Part shown: piece after piece, positions 53,722 to 62,031 of the stretch | Numbering within the stretch: position 1 is the first letter of the stretch | Layout: each line of letters opens with the position of its first letter | Source: Mycobacterium sp. D16R12 | Lineage (GTDB): Bacteria > Actinomycetota > Actinomycetes > Mycobacteriales > Mycobacteriaceae | Reading direction: 5' to 3' | NCBI RefSeq assembly: GCF_002013465.1 | Contig: NZ_MAFC01000013.1 | Location: forward strand, 62,001 to 126,000 | Length of the DNA: 64,000 bases | The notes under the pieces: generated by a model | What the model saw: only the letters and a program-made list of their open reading frames with translations | Database searches by the model: none | Told to the model about the DNA's origin: nothing | Program-made: the position numbers and the translations under genes

Positions 53722-54555
53722 CTACACCCAGTACGGCACGCGGGCGCGGTACTGGCGCATCACCAGGATCGCCACGGTCCAACCGACGACGGTGATGGCG
53801 CCCGCGATGATCCAGTGGTGGACCTGCTGATCGAGCCCGAGCAGTGGATCGCGGATGATGGCCAGAAAATGCACGAACGGGTTGAGCTGCACCACCGTGG
53901 CCAGCTTGCCGACCCTCTCGCCCAGCATGTTCTCGTTCCAGATGATCGGCGTCATGAAGAACAGCAGCTGTACCAGGCTGCCCAGCAGCGGCGAGATATC
54001 CCGATAACGGGTGGCCAGCACGCCGAAAACCAGTGAAACCCAAACGCAATTCAACGTGATCAACACCAGTGCGGGGATGAAACTCAGGTCCGTCACGTGC
54101 CAGTGCGGCGTGTACACGGCGACGACCACCAGGAAGATGATGATGTTGTGTGCGAACAGCAGCAGCTGGCGCCACACCAGCCGGTAGACGTGCACGCTCA
54201 GCGGTGTCGGCAACTGCTTGATCAGGCCCTCGTTCGCGACGAAGACGTCCGCCCCCTCCAGGATCGCGGCGTTGAACAGGTTCCATACGATCAAACCGAT
54301 TGTCACATAGGGCAAATGCTCGGCTAAGGGGAGTTTGAACAGCTGTGAATACAGGATGCCCATCGCCAGGGCCGTCGACCCGGTCGCGATGGTGATCCAG
54401 AACGGTCCCAGCACCGATCGCCGGTAGCGCTGCTTGATGTCCTGCCAGCCCAGCTGTAGCCACAGCTGCCGATGTTCGAAGCCGTCGGACAGATCACGCC
54501 ACGCGCGCTTGAAGGTCCGGGAATCCGACGATAACTCCATCAATTCATCCGCCAT
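53722..54555 (-). CDS. wzm: Galactan ABC exporter permease Wzm
   Basis: 277 residues; ATG at 54555 with AAGGAGAG upstream. ABC-2 type permease: an N-terminal amphipathic segment 'FEHRQLWLQLGWQDIKQRYRRSVLGPFW', typical of O-antigen exporters, and six helices. A periplasmic loop with 'NEGLIKQLPTPLSVHVYR' is family-like. Together with Wzt it moves the lipid-linked galactan (decaprenyl-PP-GlcNAc-Rha-Galf) across the inner membrane. Corresponds to Rv3783 (rfbD). Spaced one base from glfT1, whose stop codon precedes it. Confidence 0.94.
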   Translation of the reverse strand: MADELMELSSDSRTFKRAWRDLSDGFEHRQLWLQLGWQDIKQRYRRSVLGPFWITIATGSTALAMGILYSQLFKLPLAEHLPYVTIGLIVWNLFNAAILEGADVFVANEGLIKQLPTPLSVHVYRLVWRQLLLFAHNIIIFLVVVAVYTPHWHVTDLSFIPALVLITLNCVWVSLVFGVLATRYRDISPLLGSLVQLLFFMTPIIWNENMLGERVGKLATVVQLNPFVHFLAIIRDPLLGLDQQVHHWIIAGAITVVGWTVAILVMRQYRARVPYWV

Positions 54556-54556
54556 G

Positions 54557-55492
54557 TCACTCTCCTTCGACCCTCGGTGCCGGGTTGCCCGGCCTGCCGA
54601 ACTGTTCGCGTCGACCCAAGCGCCGCAAGGCAATCCAATCGCGTAGGCCAGCAGGGTCGCGTCGGGTGATCAGGAAGTACCACCCGAAGCGCACCCATTC
54701 CTGAGGGAGCAGCTTGCGCATGCCTGGCTGGGACATCAGGTAGCCGCGGTTGCGATAGGTGAAGTACCGCTTGGTGGCATCGTCCGGGTACTGGGTGTGC
54801 ATGCGCCCGCCCAGAATCGGTTTGAACTCGGCCGCACCGTTGGGGTGCAGATACGTGGCGTCCAGGCACGTCCCGAACGGCAGGCCCGACCGCACCAGGC
54901 GCCGGTGCACGTCCACCTCGTCGCCGCGCACGAACAGTCGCAGGTCCGGAACACCCACGGCCTCCAGGGTTTCGGCACGAAAGAGTGCGCCATTGAACAG
55001 CGAGGCGATGCCGGGCAGCAGATCTTGGCCGGCATCGGTGCGCAGTTCCTCGACCCGTCGTCGCCACACCAGCCCGCGCCGCAGCGGAAACGCCAGCCGG
55101 CCGGGATCGTCGATATCGCACACCATCGGCGATACCTCGGCGAGCCGATGCTTACGGGCGCAGGCCAGCAGCGTCTCCAGAACATCGGTGCCGCCGGGGC
55201 GTCCGTCGTCGTCGGCAAGCCACACCCAGTCGGCGCCGAGAGTGAGGGCGTGCAGTATTCCTAGTGCGAATCCTCCTGCGCCCCCAAGGTTTCGGCGCGA
55301 CCCCAGGTAGGTGGTGGCGATGGGTTGGCCGTCGACCAGGGCCTTGACGGCGGGGTCGTTGTCGTTGTCCACCACCACGAGATGATCCGGCGCGACGGTC
55401 TGCGCCGTGACGATCTTCAGCGACGCTGCCAGTTCGACCGTGCGCCGGTAGGTGACGACGACCGCGACGACGCCGCTGGCCGTGTCAGTCAT
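54557..55492 (-). CDS. glfT1: Galactofuranosyltransferase GlfT1 (galactan priming)
   Basis: 311 residues from the ATG at 55492. GT-A family 2 enzyme: 'VVAVVVTYRRTVEL' start, 'VVDNDND' nucleotide site, metal motif DDD in 'WLADDDGRPGG', and 'FVRGDEVDVHRR' as the acceptor/catalytic loop. It adds the first two galactofuranose units to decaprenyl-PP-GlcNAc-rhamnose, before GlfT2. Cytoplasmic, peripheral. Corresponds to Rv3782, next to the exporter genes as in M. tuberculosis. The start overlaps wzt by eight bases. Confidence 0.94.
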   Translation of the reverse strand: MTDTASGVVAVVVTYRRTVELAASLKIVTAQTVAPDHLVVVDNDNDPAVKALVDGQPIATTYLGSRRNLGGAGGFALGILHALTLGADWVWLADDDGRPGGTDVLETLLACARKHRLAEVSPMVCDIDDPGRLAFPLRRGLVWRRRVEELRTDAGQDLLPGIASLFNGALFRAETLEAVGVPDLRLFVRGDEVDVHRRLVRSGLPFGTCLDATYLHPNGAAEFKPILGGRMHTQYPDDATKRYFTYRNRGYLMSQPGMRKLLPQEWVRFGWYFLITRRDPAGLRDWIALRRLGRREQFGRPGNPAPRVEGE

Positions 55493-56273
55493 GGCGATCT
55501 TCGGCGAGGATCTGTGCCACGTGATCGCCCGCCTCATTGCCCTCGTAGGCGCGCACCACGTCCTCGATACCACCGCTCATTTTGATCGTGCCGTGGTCGA
55601 TCCACATCGCCGTGTTGCACAGGCGGGCCAGGAACTCGTTGGAATGGCTGGCGAAGACGAGCATGCCGGAGCGTTCCACCAACTGCTGCAGCCGGATTCG
55701 TGCCTTCTTCATGAACTCTGCATCGACCGCACCGATGCCCTCGTCGAGCAGCAGGATCTCCGGGTCGATACTCGTGACGACGCCCATGGCCAGGCGAACG
55801 CGCATACCGGTGGAGTACGTGCGCAGCGGCATGGAGAGGTACTCGCCCAGCTCGGTGAAGTCGGCAATCTCGTCGACCTTGGCCTGCATCTGCTTACGGG
55901 TCTGCCCCAGGAACATGCCGCGGATGATGATGTTCTCGTACCCGGAGATCTCCGGATCCATACCCACACCCAGGTCGAACACGGGCGCGACCCGGCCCTG
56001 GATGTACGAGCTGCCCCGAGTGGGTTCGTAGATTCCCGAAAGGAGGCGCAGCAGAGTCGATTTGCCCGCACCGTTGTGGCCGACAAGTCCGATCCGGTCG
56101 CCTTCCTTGAGGGACAGCGTGATGTCCCGCAGGGCCTCGATGACCACCACGTTCGACTCGTTGCGGCCAATCGCGCCGCCCGCCTTGCCGAGGAACGCCT
56201 TTTTCAGAGAGCGTGACTTGGCGTCGAAAATCGGAAACTCCACCCACGCTTCGTGGGTCTGGATACTGACCAC
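55485..56273 (-). CDS. wzt: Galactan ABC exporter ATPase Wzt
   Basis: 262 residues. Walker A is GHNGAGKST, the ABC signature is 'LRTYSTGMRVRLAMG', Walker B is ILLLDEG, and the H-loop 'ASHSNEF'. No extra C-terminal carbohydrate-binding domain as in some Wzt; this short form fits the galactan exporter Rv3781 (rfbE). With Wzm it forms the pump for the galactan lipid. Tightly coupled between pafE (two bases) and glfT1 (eight-base overlap). Confidence 0.94.
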   Translation of the reverse strand: MVSIQTHEAWVEFPIFDAKSRSLKKAFLGKAGGAIGRNESNVVVIEALRDITLSLKEGDRIGLVGHNGAGKSTLLRLLSGIYEPTRGSSYIQGRVAPVFDLGVGMDPEISGYENIIIRGMFLGQTRKQMQAKVDEIADFTELGEYLSMPLRTYSTGMRVRLAMGVVTSIDPEILLLDEGIGAVDAEFMKKARIRLQQLVERSGMLVFASHSNEFLARLCNTAMWIDHGTIKMSGGIEDVVRAYEGNEAGDHVAQILAEDRHD

Positions 56274-56275
56274 GG

Positions 56276-56794
56276 TTACAGGTACTGACCGGTGCCGCTG
56301 CCGCCGCCCTGAGCGGGTGCTGAAAGACCCGGCGGCAGAACACCTTGACGCATCTGCTGTAGCTGCGAGCGGGCCGCCATCTGCTGGGCGAAGAGTGCAG
56401 TCTGGATGCCGTGGAACAAGCCCTCCAGCCAGCCGACCAACTGTGCCTGTGCGATACGCAGCTCGGCATCGGACGGAATGGTGTCTTCGACGAAGGGCAG
56501 GGTCAGACGCTCCAGCTCCTCGCGGAGCTCGGGTGCCAGCCCGTCTTCCAGCTCGCGGATGGAGGCGGCGTGGATCTCGCGCAGCCGGGAGCGGCTGGGT
56601 TCATCGAGGGGAGCCGCGCGCACCTCTTCGAGGAGCTGCTTGATCATCGTGCCGATGCGCATCACCTTGGCGGGCTGCTCGACGAGATCCGTGATGGACG
56701 GGTCGTCGTCCACCCCGTCGGCGCCTTTGTCGGAATCGTCGGCGCCCAAAATGATCACCTGGTCGTCGTCATCGTCCTGACCGGGATGGGTCAT
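56276..56794 (-). CDS. bpa: Bacterial proteasome activator PafE (Bpa)
   Basis: 172 residues. An acidic, disordered N-terminus (DDDDDQV, DDSDKGADG) is followed by four helices (about 35-140: 'AKVMRIGTMIKQLLEEV', 'LREELERLTLPFVED', 'LVGWLEGLFHGIQTALFAQQM') and a flexible tail ending GQYL, a C-terminal HbYX-like gate-opening motif. It forms a dodecameric ring that docks on the 20S proteasome and stimulates ATP-independent degradation (e.g. HspR). Corresponds to Rv3780, which in M. tuberculosis also lies between Rv3779 and Rv3781. ATGA overlap with the upstream membrane gene. Confidence 0.94.
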   Translation of the reverse strand: MTHPGQDDDDDQVIILGADDSDKGADGVDDDPSITDLVEQPAKVMRIGTMIKQLLEEVRAAPLDEPSRSRLREIHAASIRELEDGLAPELREELERLTLPFVEDTIPSDAELRIAQAQLVGWLEGLFHGIQTALFAQQMAARSQLQQMRQGVLPPGLSAPAQGGGSGTGQYL

Positions 56795-58767
56795 CTGTCA
56801 CCTTCCGCCTGTGGTTTCTGGTCGCCGGCCCATTCGTAGATCTGGGCGACGCCGCTGTCGTACAGCTTTCTCCATGATCGGGATCTGTCCAACGACCTTA
56901 GTCCGTCGGGAACCTTGAACCCCTGGACCACGGGAGTACTGGTCATGACATAGCGAATGTTCAGCGCGTGCACAGCTTCGGTCACCCGCCGGTCGGTATC
57001 GGCATCATCGGCGTAGGCCCAGAAGATGTACCGGTGATAGCCCGGGCCCTGCTGCTGTGGGAAGTCGTAGTGCGTCCATAGCGGGTGCAGCCCCGCCACC
57101 GCGTACATCCAGCCCGAGCCGTCCACGTTGCCGTCGCCGATGGTGGTGTCCTTGGCGCCGGGCAGGGTCGCGAGGTAGGCGAAGGCGTCGAGCTTCTTGG
57201 GGCCGACCATCACCTGGTCGTATTTGGCGCCGACGAGGTACTTGTGCGGCAGGAAGTAGTGCCGTGCGGAGAAGCTGCAGGATCCGGCCAGCACGATCGC
57301 CGTGATGACCAGCGCCCACTTTCGTGTTCGCTCTCCCTGCACCCTCGTCAGCACGGCGTAAGCCAGCGTGAACAAGCCGATCCCGGCGGCCGGGGCCAGT
57401 AGCAGACACACGATGGCCGATAACCGGCGCGGGTCGCTGTAGAAGGCATCGGAGAACAGGGCCACCGCGTGGCCGATGAAACCGCCAAAGGGCCTGGAGG
57501 AGTGGACAATCGCAACGATCAGTAGGAGCCAGACGGCGACCGGCCAGTACACCCGCTTGACGATCAGTACCACCGCGCCGAGCAGGGCAAGCCAGAGCAG
57601 TGCGGACTGCACGGGGTAGTCGGCAAGGTGGCGGGTGTGCTGGGTGAGGGCGTCCAGCAGCGCGCGCTTCTTGCCCCACGGTGTGGCGAACTGGTGTCCG
57701 GCGATGATCTCGGACAATTGCAGCAGGGTGCGCAGTTGGGGGTAGAGCAGCACCAGCGAGGCGACGCCGGCGATGGCCAATGGCACAAAGCCATTTCCCA
57801 AGCGGGGCTTTGTTTTTTGTTCGTTGCCCCGGTACCGGGATAGCGGTGCGAGCAGCCACCAGGATCCCACGAAGACGACCGCCACAATGGCACCCGAGGT
57901 GTGTACCGAGGCGATTCCCACGAATGCGAGCACGGCCACGGGTATGCGGCTGCGGTCGGCGACCACGCTGGTGATGGCGATCACGGCGGGGCCCACCAGG
58001 GCGAAGGACACCAGATTCGGGACGGCCGCGACGTAGAACTCCACGTAGGGCAGCGCCGTGAACGACGCCGAGAGTGCGGCGGCGGTGGCCGCGGAACCGG
58101 CCTGAAAGGTACGGCTGGTGCGGCCGCGCAGCAGCTGCCAGGTGAGCGCCGCCGCGCTGAGTGGGAAGAGCAGCGACCCGGCCACCGCGTACAGCGTGTA
58201 GCTGGAAGTGGGAGCCGCGCCGGTCAGTTGACAGAGCACCGCGGCCAGTCCGTGGAAGGCCGACGGGTAGTAGAGCGTGGCATGTGTCTCGACGTTGCGG
58301 AGGTCACCCATCCGGGTCGACGATGCTTGCCCGGTGTCGAGGATGTAGCGGATGGTGTTTCCGTGCCACATCGAGTCCCAGGTGCTCGGGATCGATTGCC
58401 AATCGGTCAGCCCACGCAGGAACGCGTAGAAGATGAGCGCGGTCCCGATCGCGATGCCGAATGTGACCGCGATGAGTGCCGCACGATTTTGTGACGGGAA
58501 TTGTTCGGCGTGCTCTTTCGGCCGCAGACGGCGCCAGATCAGCCGAGCGATGACGATCGCGCCGAGTAGCGCAAACCCGGCGGAAACTGAGTTCCACGGT
58601 ATGCCGATTGAGCCGAAGGTGACGATGCACAGCCCAACTAGCCCATAGGTCAATGCAGGTGCGGTGACGGCGGCCGAATGCGTTGGTAGCCCGAAGGCTC
58701 GGCCAATCAGCCAGCCTGGGATGAACAGCAACAGCAGTGCCGTAGCCACCCCGAAAGCGAACGACAT
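56791..58767 (-). CDS. Multi-helix membrane protein (Rv3779 type), candidate GT-C glycosyltransferase
   Basis: 658 residues with about 12-14 helices and a C-terminal periplasmic domain ('GDGNVDGSGWMYAVAGLHPLW...'). The start 'SFAFGVATALLLLFIPGW' is a membrane helix. The homologue Rv3779 was proposed to use polyprenyl-phosphate galactosamine or mannose (polyprenyl-P-sugar glycosyltransferase). A loop 'PSTWDSMWHGNTIRYIL' after the second helix pair is in the usual place of a GT-C Asp motif. Operon head of Rv3779-pafE-wzt-glfT1-wzm-PAP2. Exact substrate is uncertain. Confidence 0.85.
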   Translation of the reverse strand: MSFAFGVATALLLLFIPGWLIGRAFGLPTHSAAVTAPALTYGLVGLCIVTFGSIGIPWNSVSAGFALLGAIVIARLIWRRLRPKEHAEQFPSQNRAALIAVTFGIAIGTALIFYAFLRGLTDWQSIPSTWDSMWHGNTIRYILDTGQASSTRMGDLRNVETHATLYYPSAFHGLAAVLCQLTGAAPTSSYTLYAVAGSLLFPLSAAALTWQLLRGRTSRTFQAGSAATAAALSASFTALPYVEFYVAAVPNLVSFALVGPAVIAITSVVADRSRIPVAVLAFVGIASVHTSGAIVAVVFVGSWWLLAPLSRYRGNEQKTKPRLGNGFVPLAIAGVASLVLLYPQLRTLLQLSEIIAGHQFATPWGKKRALLDALTQHTRHLADYPVQSALLWLALLGAVVLIVKRVYWPVAVWLLLIVAIVHSSRPFGGFIGHAVALFSDAFYSDPRRLSAIVCLLLAPAAGIGLFTLAYAVLTRVQGERTRKWALVITAIVLAGSCSFSARHYFLPHKYLVGAKYDQVMVGPKKLDAFAYLATLPGAKDTTIGDGNVDGSGWMYAVAGLHPLWTHYDFPQQQGPGYHRYIFWAYADDADTDRRVTEAVHALNIRYVMTSTPVVQGFKVPDGLRSLDRSRSWRKLYDSGVAQIYEWAGDQKPQAEGDR

Positions 58768-58876
58768 TGCTCTAGTATGACTACACGAGACGGCGCCGTT
58801 GACCGTCGTCCGTCGGGACGTGGTGCAAGGACGGGTTCAGTGCCGTGACCTGTGGTGAGCATCTAAGGTGTCTGGC

Positions 58877-60073
58877 ATGGCTTATGACGTCGCCCGGGTG
58901 CGTGGTTTGCACCCGTCCCTCGGCGACGGGTGGGTACATTTCGATACCCAAGCCGGGATGCTCATCCCCGATGCGGTTGCTACGACTGTATCCACCGCCT
59001 TCCGCGGATCCTTTTCCGACACGCGGGGGCCGCACCCCAGCGCCCGGCGCAGTGCCGCCGTTCTGGAGGCCGCTCGACACGCTGCCGCCGACCTGGTGGG
59101 TGCCGACCCGCGCGGTGTGGTGTTGGGCAGTGACCGCGCGGTCCTGCTCAACTCGTTGGCCGAGGGGTCGTCGTCCAAGGCGGGGCTGGGCTACGAGCTG
59201 GTGGTGTCCCGGCTCGACGAAGAGGCCAATGTGCAGCCGTGGCTGCGTTCGGCCAACCGGTACGGAGCCAAGGTCAAATGGGCCGAGGTGGACATCGAGT
59301 CCGGTGATCTGCCGTCCTGGCAGTGGGAGTCGTTGATTACCAAGCCGACCCGGTTAGTGGCGGTCACGGCGGCTTCGTCGACCCTGGGCACGATGCCGGA
59401 TCTGCAGCAGGCCACCAAGCTGGCGCACGCGGTCGGTGGCATCGTGGTGATGGACTGTTCGAGCCTGGTGCCCTACCGCGCCGTGGATATCGAATCTCTC
59501 GATGCCGATGTGGTTGCCTTCAACGCCACGGCCTGGGGTGGACCACCGGTGGGCGCGTTGGTGTTTCGCGATCCCGCCCTGCTGGATTCGATCAGTTCGA
59601 TATCGCTCAATCCCTTGGCCAGTGGTCCAGCGCGGCTGGAGCTCGGCGGCCATCAGTTCGCGATGTTGGCCGGCCTGGTCGCAAGCGTGGAGTACCTGGC
59701 TGGCTTGGACGAGTCCGCCGCGGGTACCCGGCGTGAGCGGCTGTTGACGTCCCTGAACTCGGCGGGCGCGTATCTGGACTGGTTGTTCAGGTATCTGGTG
59801 AGCGCGCTGCGCACGTTGCCGCGGGTCATGGTCATCGGTTCCCCCGAGGACCGGATTCCCGCGCTCAGCTTCACCGTGATCGGGATTCCGGCCGACCGCG
59901 TGGTGCAGCGCCTGGCCGACAACGGGGTGTGCGCGATCGCCAACACCAGTTCGCGGGTGCTCGACGCCATCGGCGTCAACGAGATCGGCGGTGCGATAAC
60001 GGTTGGGTTGGGGCACTATTCGACGGCTGCCGAGGTCGACCAGCTGGTACGCGCGGTCGCCTCGCTGGGCTGA
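58877..60073 (+). CDS. Class-V-aminotransferase/cysteine-desulfurase-like protein lacking the PLP lysine
   Basis: 398 residues from the ATG at 58877 (AAGGTG before it). Overall fold as SufS/NifS: '[14 protein letters not shown]', '[15 protein letters not shown]', '[13 protein letters not shown]', '[15 protein letters not shown]', '[17 protein letters not shown]'. The cofactor segment, normally S-x-H-K, reads NATAWGG (216-222), so the Schiff-base Lys is absent; '[18 protein letters not shown]' and '[15 protein letters not shown]' end it. Same family as Rv3778c. It may be an enzyme with other chemistry or a binding protein. Divergent from the galactan operon. Confidence 0.85.
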   Translation: MAYDVARVRGLHPSLGDGWVHFDTQAGMLIPDAVATTVSTAFRGSFSDTRGPHPSARRSAAVLEAARHAAADLVGADPRGVVLGSDRAVLLNSLAEGSSSKAGLGYELVVSRLDEEANVQPWLRSANRYGAKVKWAEVDIESGDLPSWQWESLITKPTRLVAVTAASSTLGTMPDLQQATKLAHAVGGIVVMDCSSLVPYRAVDIESLDADVVAFNATAWGGPPVGALVFRDPALLDSISSISLNPLASGPARLELGGHQFAMLAGLVASVEYLAGLDESAAGTRRERLLTSLNSAGAYLDWLFRYLVSALRTLPRVMVIGSPEDRIPALSFTVIGIPADRVVQRLADNGVCAIANTSSRVLDAIGVNEIGGAITVGLGHYSTAAEVDQLVRAVASLG

Positions 60074-60097
60074 TCGCTTCGGCCTTACTGAGACGGC

Positions 60098-61084
60098 TCA
60101 GAGCGTCAGCAGTACCTTCCCCACGACCTCGCCGCGCTCCAGGAGGCGATGCGCCTCGGCGGCCTGGCTTATCGGGATCTCGGCTCCCACGATCGGCCGG
60201 ACTTTCCCGGCTTCGACGAGTGGCCACAGGTTCTGCGTGACGGAGTCGACGATTGCGGCCTTGCCGGACGGCCCGTCCAGTGGCCGCCCGCGCAGGGTGG
60301 TGGCGGTGACGGAGCCGCGCTTGGTGATCAGCTTGGCGATGTTCAGTTCCGCCACGGCGCCGCCTTGCATACCGATGATGATCAGGTGCCCGTCGTTGCC
60401 CAGAGCATCGACGTTTCGGTCCAGGTATTTCGCTCCCATGATGTCGAGAATGAGGTCGACGCCGGCGCCCTCGGTGAAGTTGTGAACTGCCTGTACAAAA
60501 TCAGTGTCCCGGTAGTTGATGGTCAGGTCGGCACCAAGATCACCACAGGCGTCGAGTTTGTCAGGTGTGCCGGCGGTCACGGCAACCCGCACACCGAGTG
60601 CCTTGGCGACTTGAATGGCGTGGGTACCGATACCGCTGGAGCCACCATGAATCAGGATGGATTGTCCGGCAGTCATTCTCGCCGTCATCACCAGGTTCGA
60701 CCACACGGTGCACGCGACTTCGGGCAGGGCGGCCGCGACGTCAAGGTCGACATTTGACGGAATCGGCAGCAACTGGCCGGCGGGTACCACCACTTTCTCG
60801 GCATACCCGCCGCCGGAGAGCAGCGCGCAAACGGGTTGCCCCACAGTCCATTCTGTGACATTCGTGCCAACCTGACCGATGATTCCGGAACATTCGAGGC
60901 CCAGTATGTGGCTCGCACCGGGAGGCATGGGATACAGGCCTTGTCGTTGCAGCAGATCCGCACGGTTAACTGCGGCGGCGGTCACATCGATCAGTATTTC
61001 GCCTGGTCCTGGAGTCGGGTCGGGAACTTCGGTCCAGCACAGCGCTTCTGGCCCGCCCGGCTGGTCAACGGTGATAGCGTGCAT
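60098..61084 (-). CDS. NADPH:quinone oxidoreductase (zinc-free MDR family)
   Basis: 328 residues from the ATG at 61084 ('MHAITVDQPGGPEAL'). MDR fold: N-terminal GroES-like domain ('GEILIDVTAAAVNRADLLQRQG', 'GLECSGIIGQVG') and a Rossmann domain with 'ILIHGGSSGIGTHAIQVAKALG', the quinone-reductase AxxGxxG-type motif. 'LTINYRDTDFVQAV' and 'ILDIMGAKYLDRN' follow. No zinc-binding Cys cluster, so a soluble NADPH-dependent quinone or enone reductase. Corresponds to Rv3777. Divergent from the MarR gene (102 bases), so it may be its target. Confidence 0.9.
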   Translation of the reverse strand: MHAITVDQPGGPEALCWTEVPDPTPGPGEILIDVTAAAVNRADLLQRQGLYPMPPGASHILGLECSGIIGQVGTNVTEWTVGQPVCALLSGGGYAEKVVVPAGQLLPIPSNVDLDVAAALPEVACTVWSNLVMTARMTAGQSILIHGGSSGIGTHAIQVAKALGVRVAVTAGTPDKLDACGDLGADLTINYRDTDFVQAVHNFTEGAGVDLILDIMGAKYLDRNVDALGNDGHLIIIGMQGGAVAELNIAKLITKRGSVTATTLRGRPLDGPSGKAAIVDSVTQNLWPLVEAGKVRPIVGAEIPISQAAEAHRLLERGEVVGKVLLTL

Positions 61085-61186
61085 AGCAACCAGACTATGC
61101 CGAGCTATTGGTGGTCGCCGGGTTATCACTGCGGATGGAGGCGCGGTCGGGGCCGTAGCTTGGTCGGCGGAAGGGGGGGATTGTGT

Positions 61187-61690
61187 ATGAGTACGCGTTC
61201 GGAGAGTGAAGTCCCAGGACTGGACCTCGCCGAATTTCGTTCGTGGCAAAACTTTTGGGTGGCAACTAATCGGTTGTACTTTTTGTTGAACCGGAAAATG
61301 GTTGCATCGCACGGTATTTCGTTGACAGACTTTCAGGTTCTCCAACAGTTGTTGCGGTCAGCTAACGGTAGCTGCCGCATGGGGGATATCGCTACCAGCC
61401 TGCTGGCCTCGCGTAGCCGGATCACGCACCAAGTGCGCCGTCTGGAGGATCAGGGCCTGGTGAAGCGCGGGTCGATGCCGCAGGACCGCCGGGCGGTGCT
61501 GGCGGCACTCACCGAGCAGGGCCGCACCCTCGGTGAGGCGGCGATGTCCACGTACGCCGAGTGCGTCCGCGAGCACTACCTGACTCGACTGACCCGGCCG
61601 CAGCAGGCCGCCGTCGCGGAGAGCTTCCGGCGCGTCGGTGAGGGTGCCGAGGACGCCCTCAGGGACGGGGAGGGCCGCGGCGGGGAGTAG
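61187..61690 (+). CDS. MarR-family transcriptional regulator
   Basis: 167 residues from the ATG at 61187 (A/G-rich AAGGGGGGG upstream). The longer frame back to 60836 is antisense to the reductase. Winged helix typical of MarR: 'LNRKMVASHGISLTDFQVLQQLL', 'CRMGDIATSLLASRSRITHQVRRLEDQGLV' (recognition helix with SRSRITHQVRR), then 'DRRAVLAALTEQGR' wing. MarR proteins respond to phenolics or oxidants and usually repress a neighbouring detoxification gene; the divergent quinone reductase fits. tRNA-Ser lies 31 bases downstream. Confidence 0.9.
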   Translation: MSTRSESEVPGLDLAEFRSWQNFWVATNRLYFLLNRKMVASHGISLTDFQVLQQLLRSANGSCRMGDIATSLLASRSRITHQVRRLEDQGLVKRGSMPQDRRAVLAALTEQGRTLGEAAMSTYAECVREHYLTRLTRPQQAAVAESFRRVGEGAEDALRDGEGRGGE

Positions 61691-61721
61691 ACCGCCTGGC
61701 GGAGCCGCTAGGCTTGCCCAC

Positions 61722-61808
61722 GGTGGCGTGGCAGAGCGGCCTAATGCACTCGCCTTGAAAGCGAGAGACGGCTAACACCGTCCGGGGGTTCAAATCCCTC
61801 CGCCACCG
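61722..61808 (+). tRNA. tRNA-Ser (anticodon TGA)
   Basis: 87 bases with acceptor stem GGTGGCG/CGCCACC, D-arm 'GGCAGAGCGGCCTAATGC', anticodon stem CTCGC/GCGAG with loop CTTGAAA (anticodon TGA, reading UCA), a long class-II variable arm (AGACGGCTAACACCGTC) and T-arm 'GGGGGTTCAAATCCCTC'. The long variable arm and anticodon fit serine. No encoded CCA. A candidate integration site for the variable region to its right. Confidence 0.95.
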
Positions 61809-61862
61809 CTGTTCAGGACATATTTCCGCTGTCAGGCCAGATGCCGGAAAATCCCGAAATTG

Positions 61863-62003
61863 CCACACCTTGCTCCCGCACGCGAACTGTTCGAAGAAGC
61901 GCACAACGTGTTGTCCCGCGGCGGGCAGTCAGAGCTCACCGAATGGGCGGCTGAGCAGGCCCGCGCTTTCTATGCCTGGTGCCACCCGCCGGTCAACTCG
62001 TAA
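61863..62003 (+). pseudogene. Orphan coding fragment (C-terminal part of an unknown protein)
   Basis: A frame without start codon, open from the tRNA side, ends at TAA 62003 and would encode 'PHLAPARELFEEAHNVLSR' and '...WAAEQARAFYAWCHPPVNS'. The amphipathic composition and Trp/Cys look protein-like rather than random, and it lacks a plausible start or RBS, so it may be a gene remnant left by recombination next to the tRNA. The protein family was not recognised. Confidence 0.35.
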
Positions 62004-62031
62004 CACCGCGCGCAGTCCGTATGGTGCTGCT

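Noticed and set aside
53720..54463. N-terminal extension of the last PAP2 gene (474-codon frame)
   Set aside because: It overlaps wzm in another frame and has no PAP2 or membrane features; the ATG at 53719 gives a full-length PAP2 protein.
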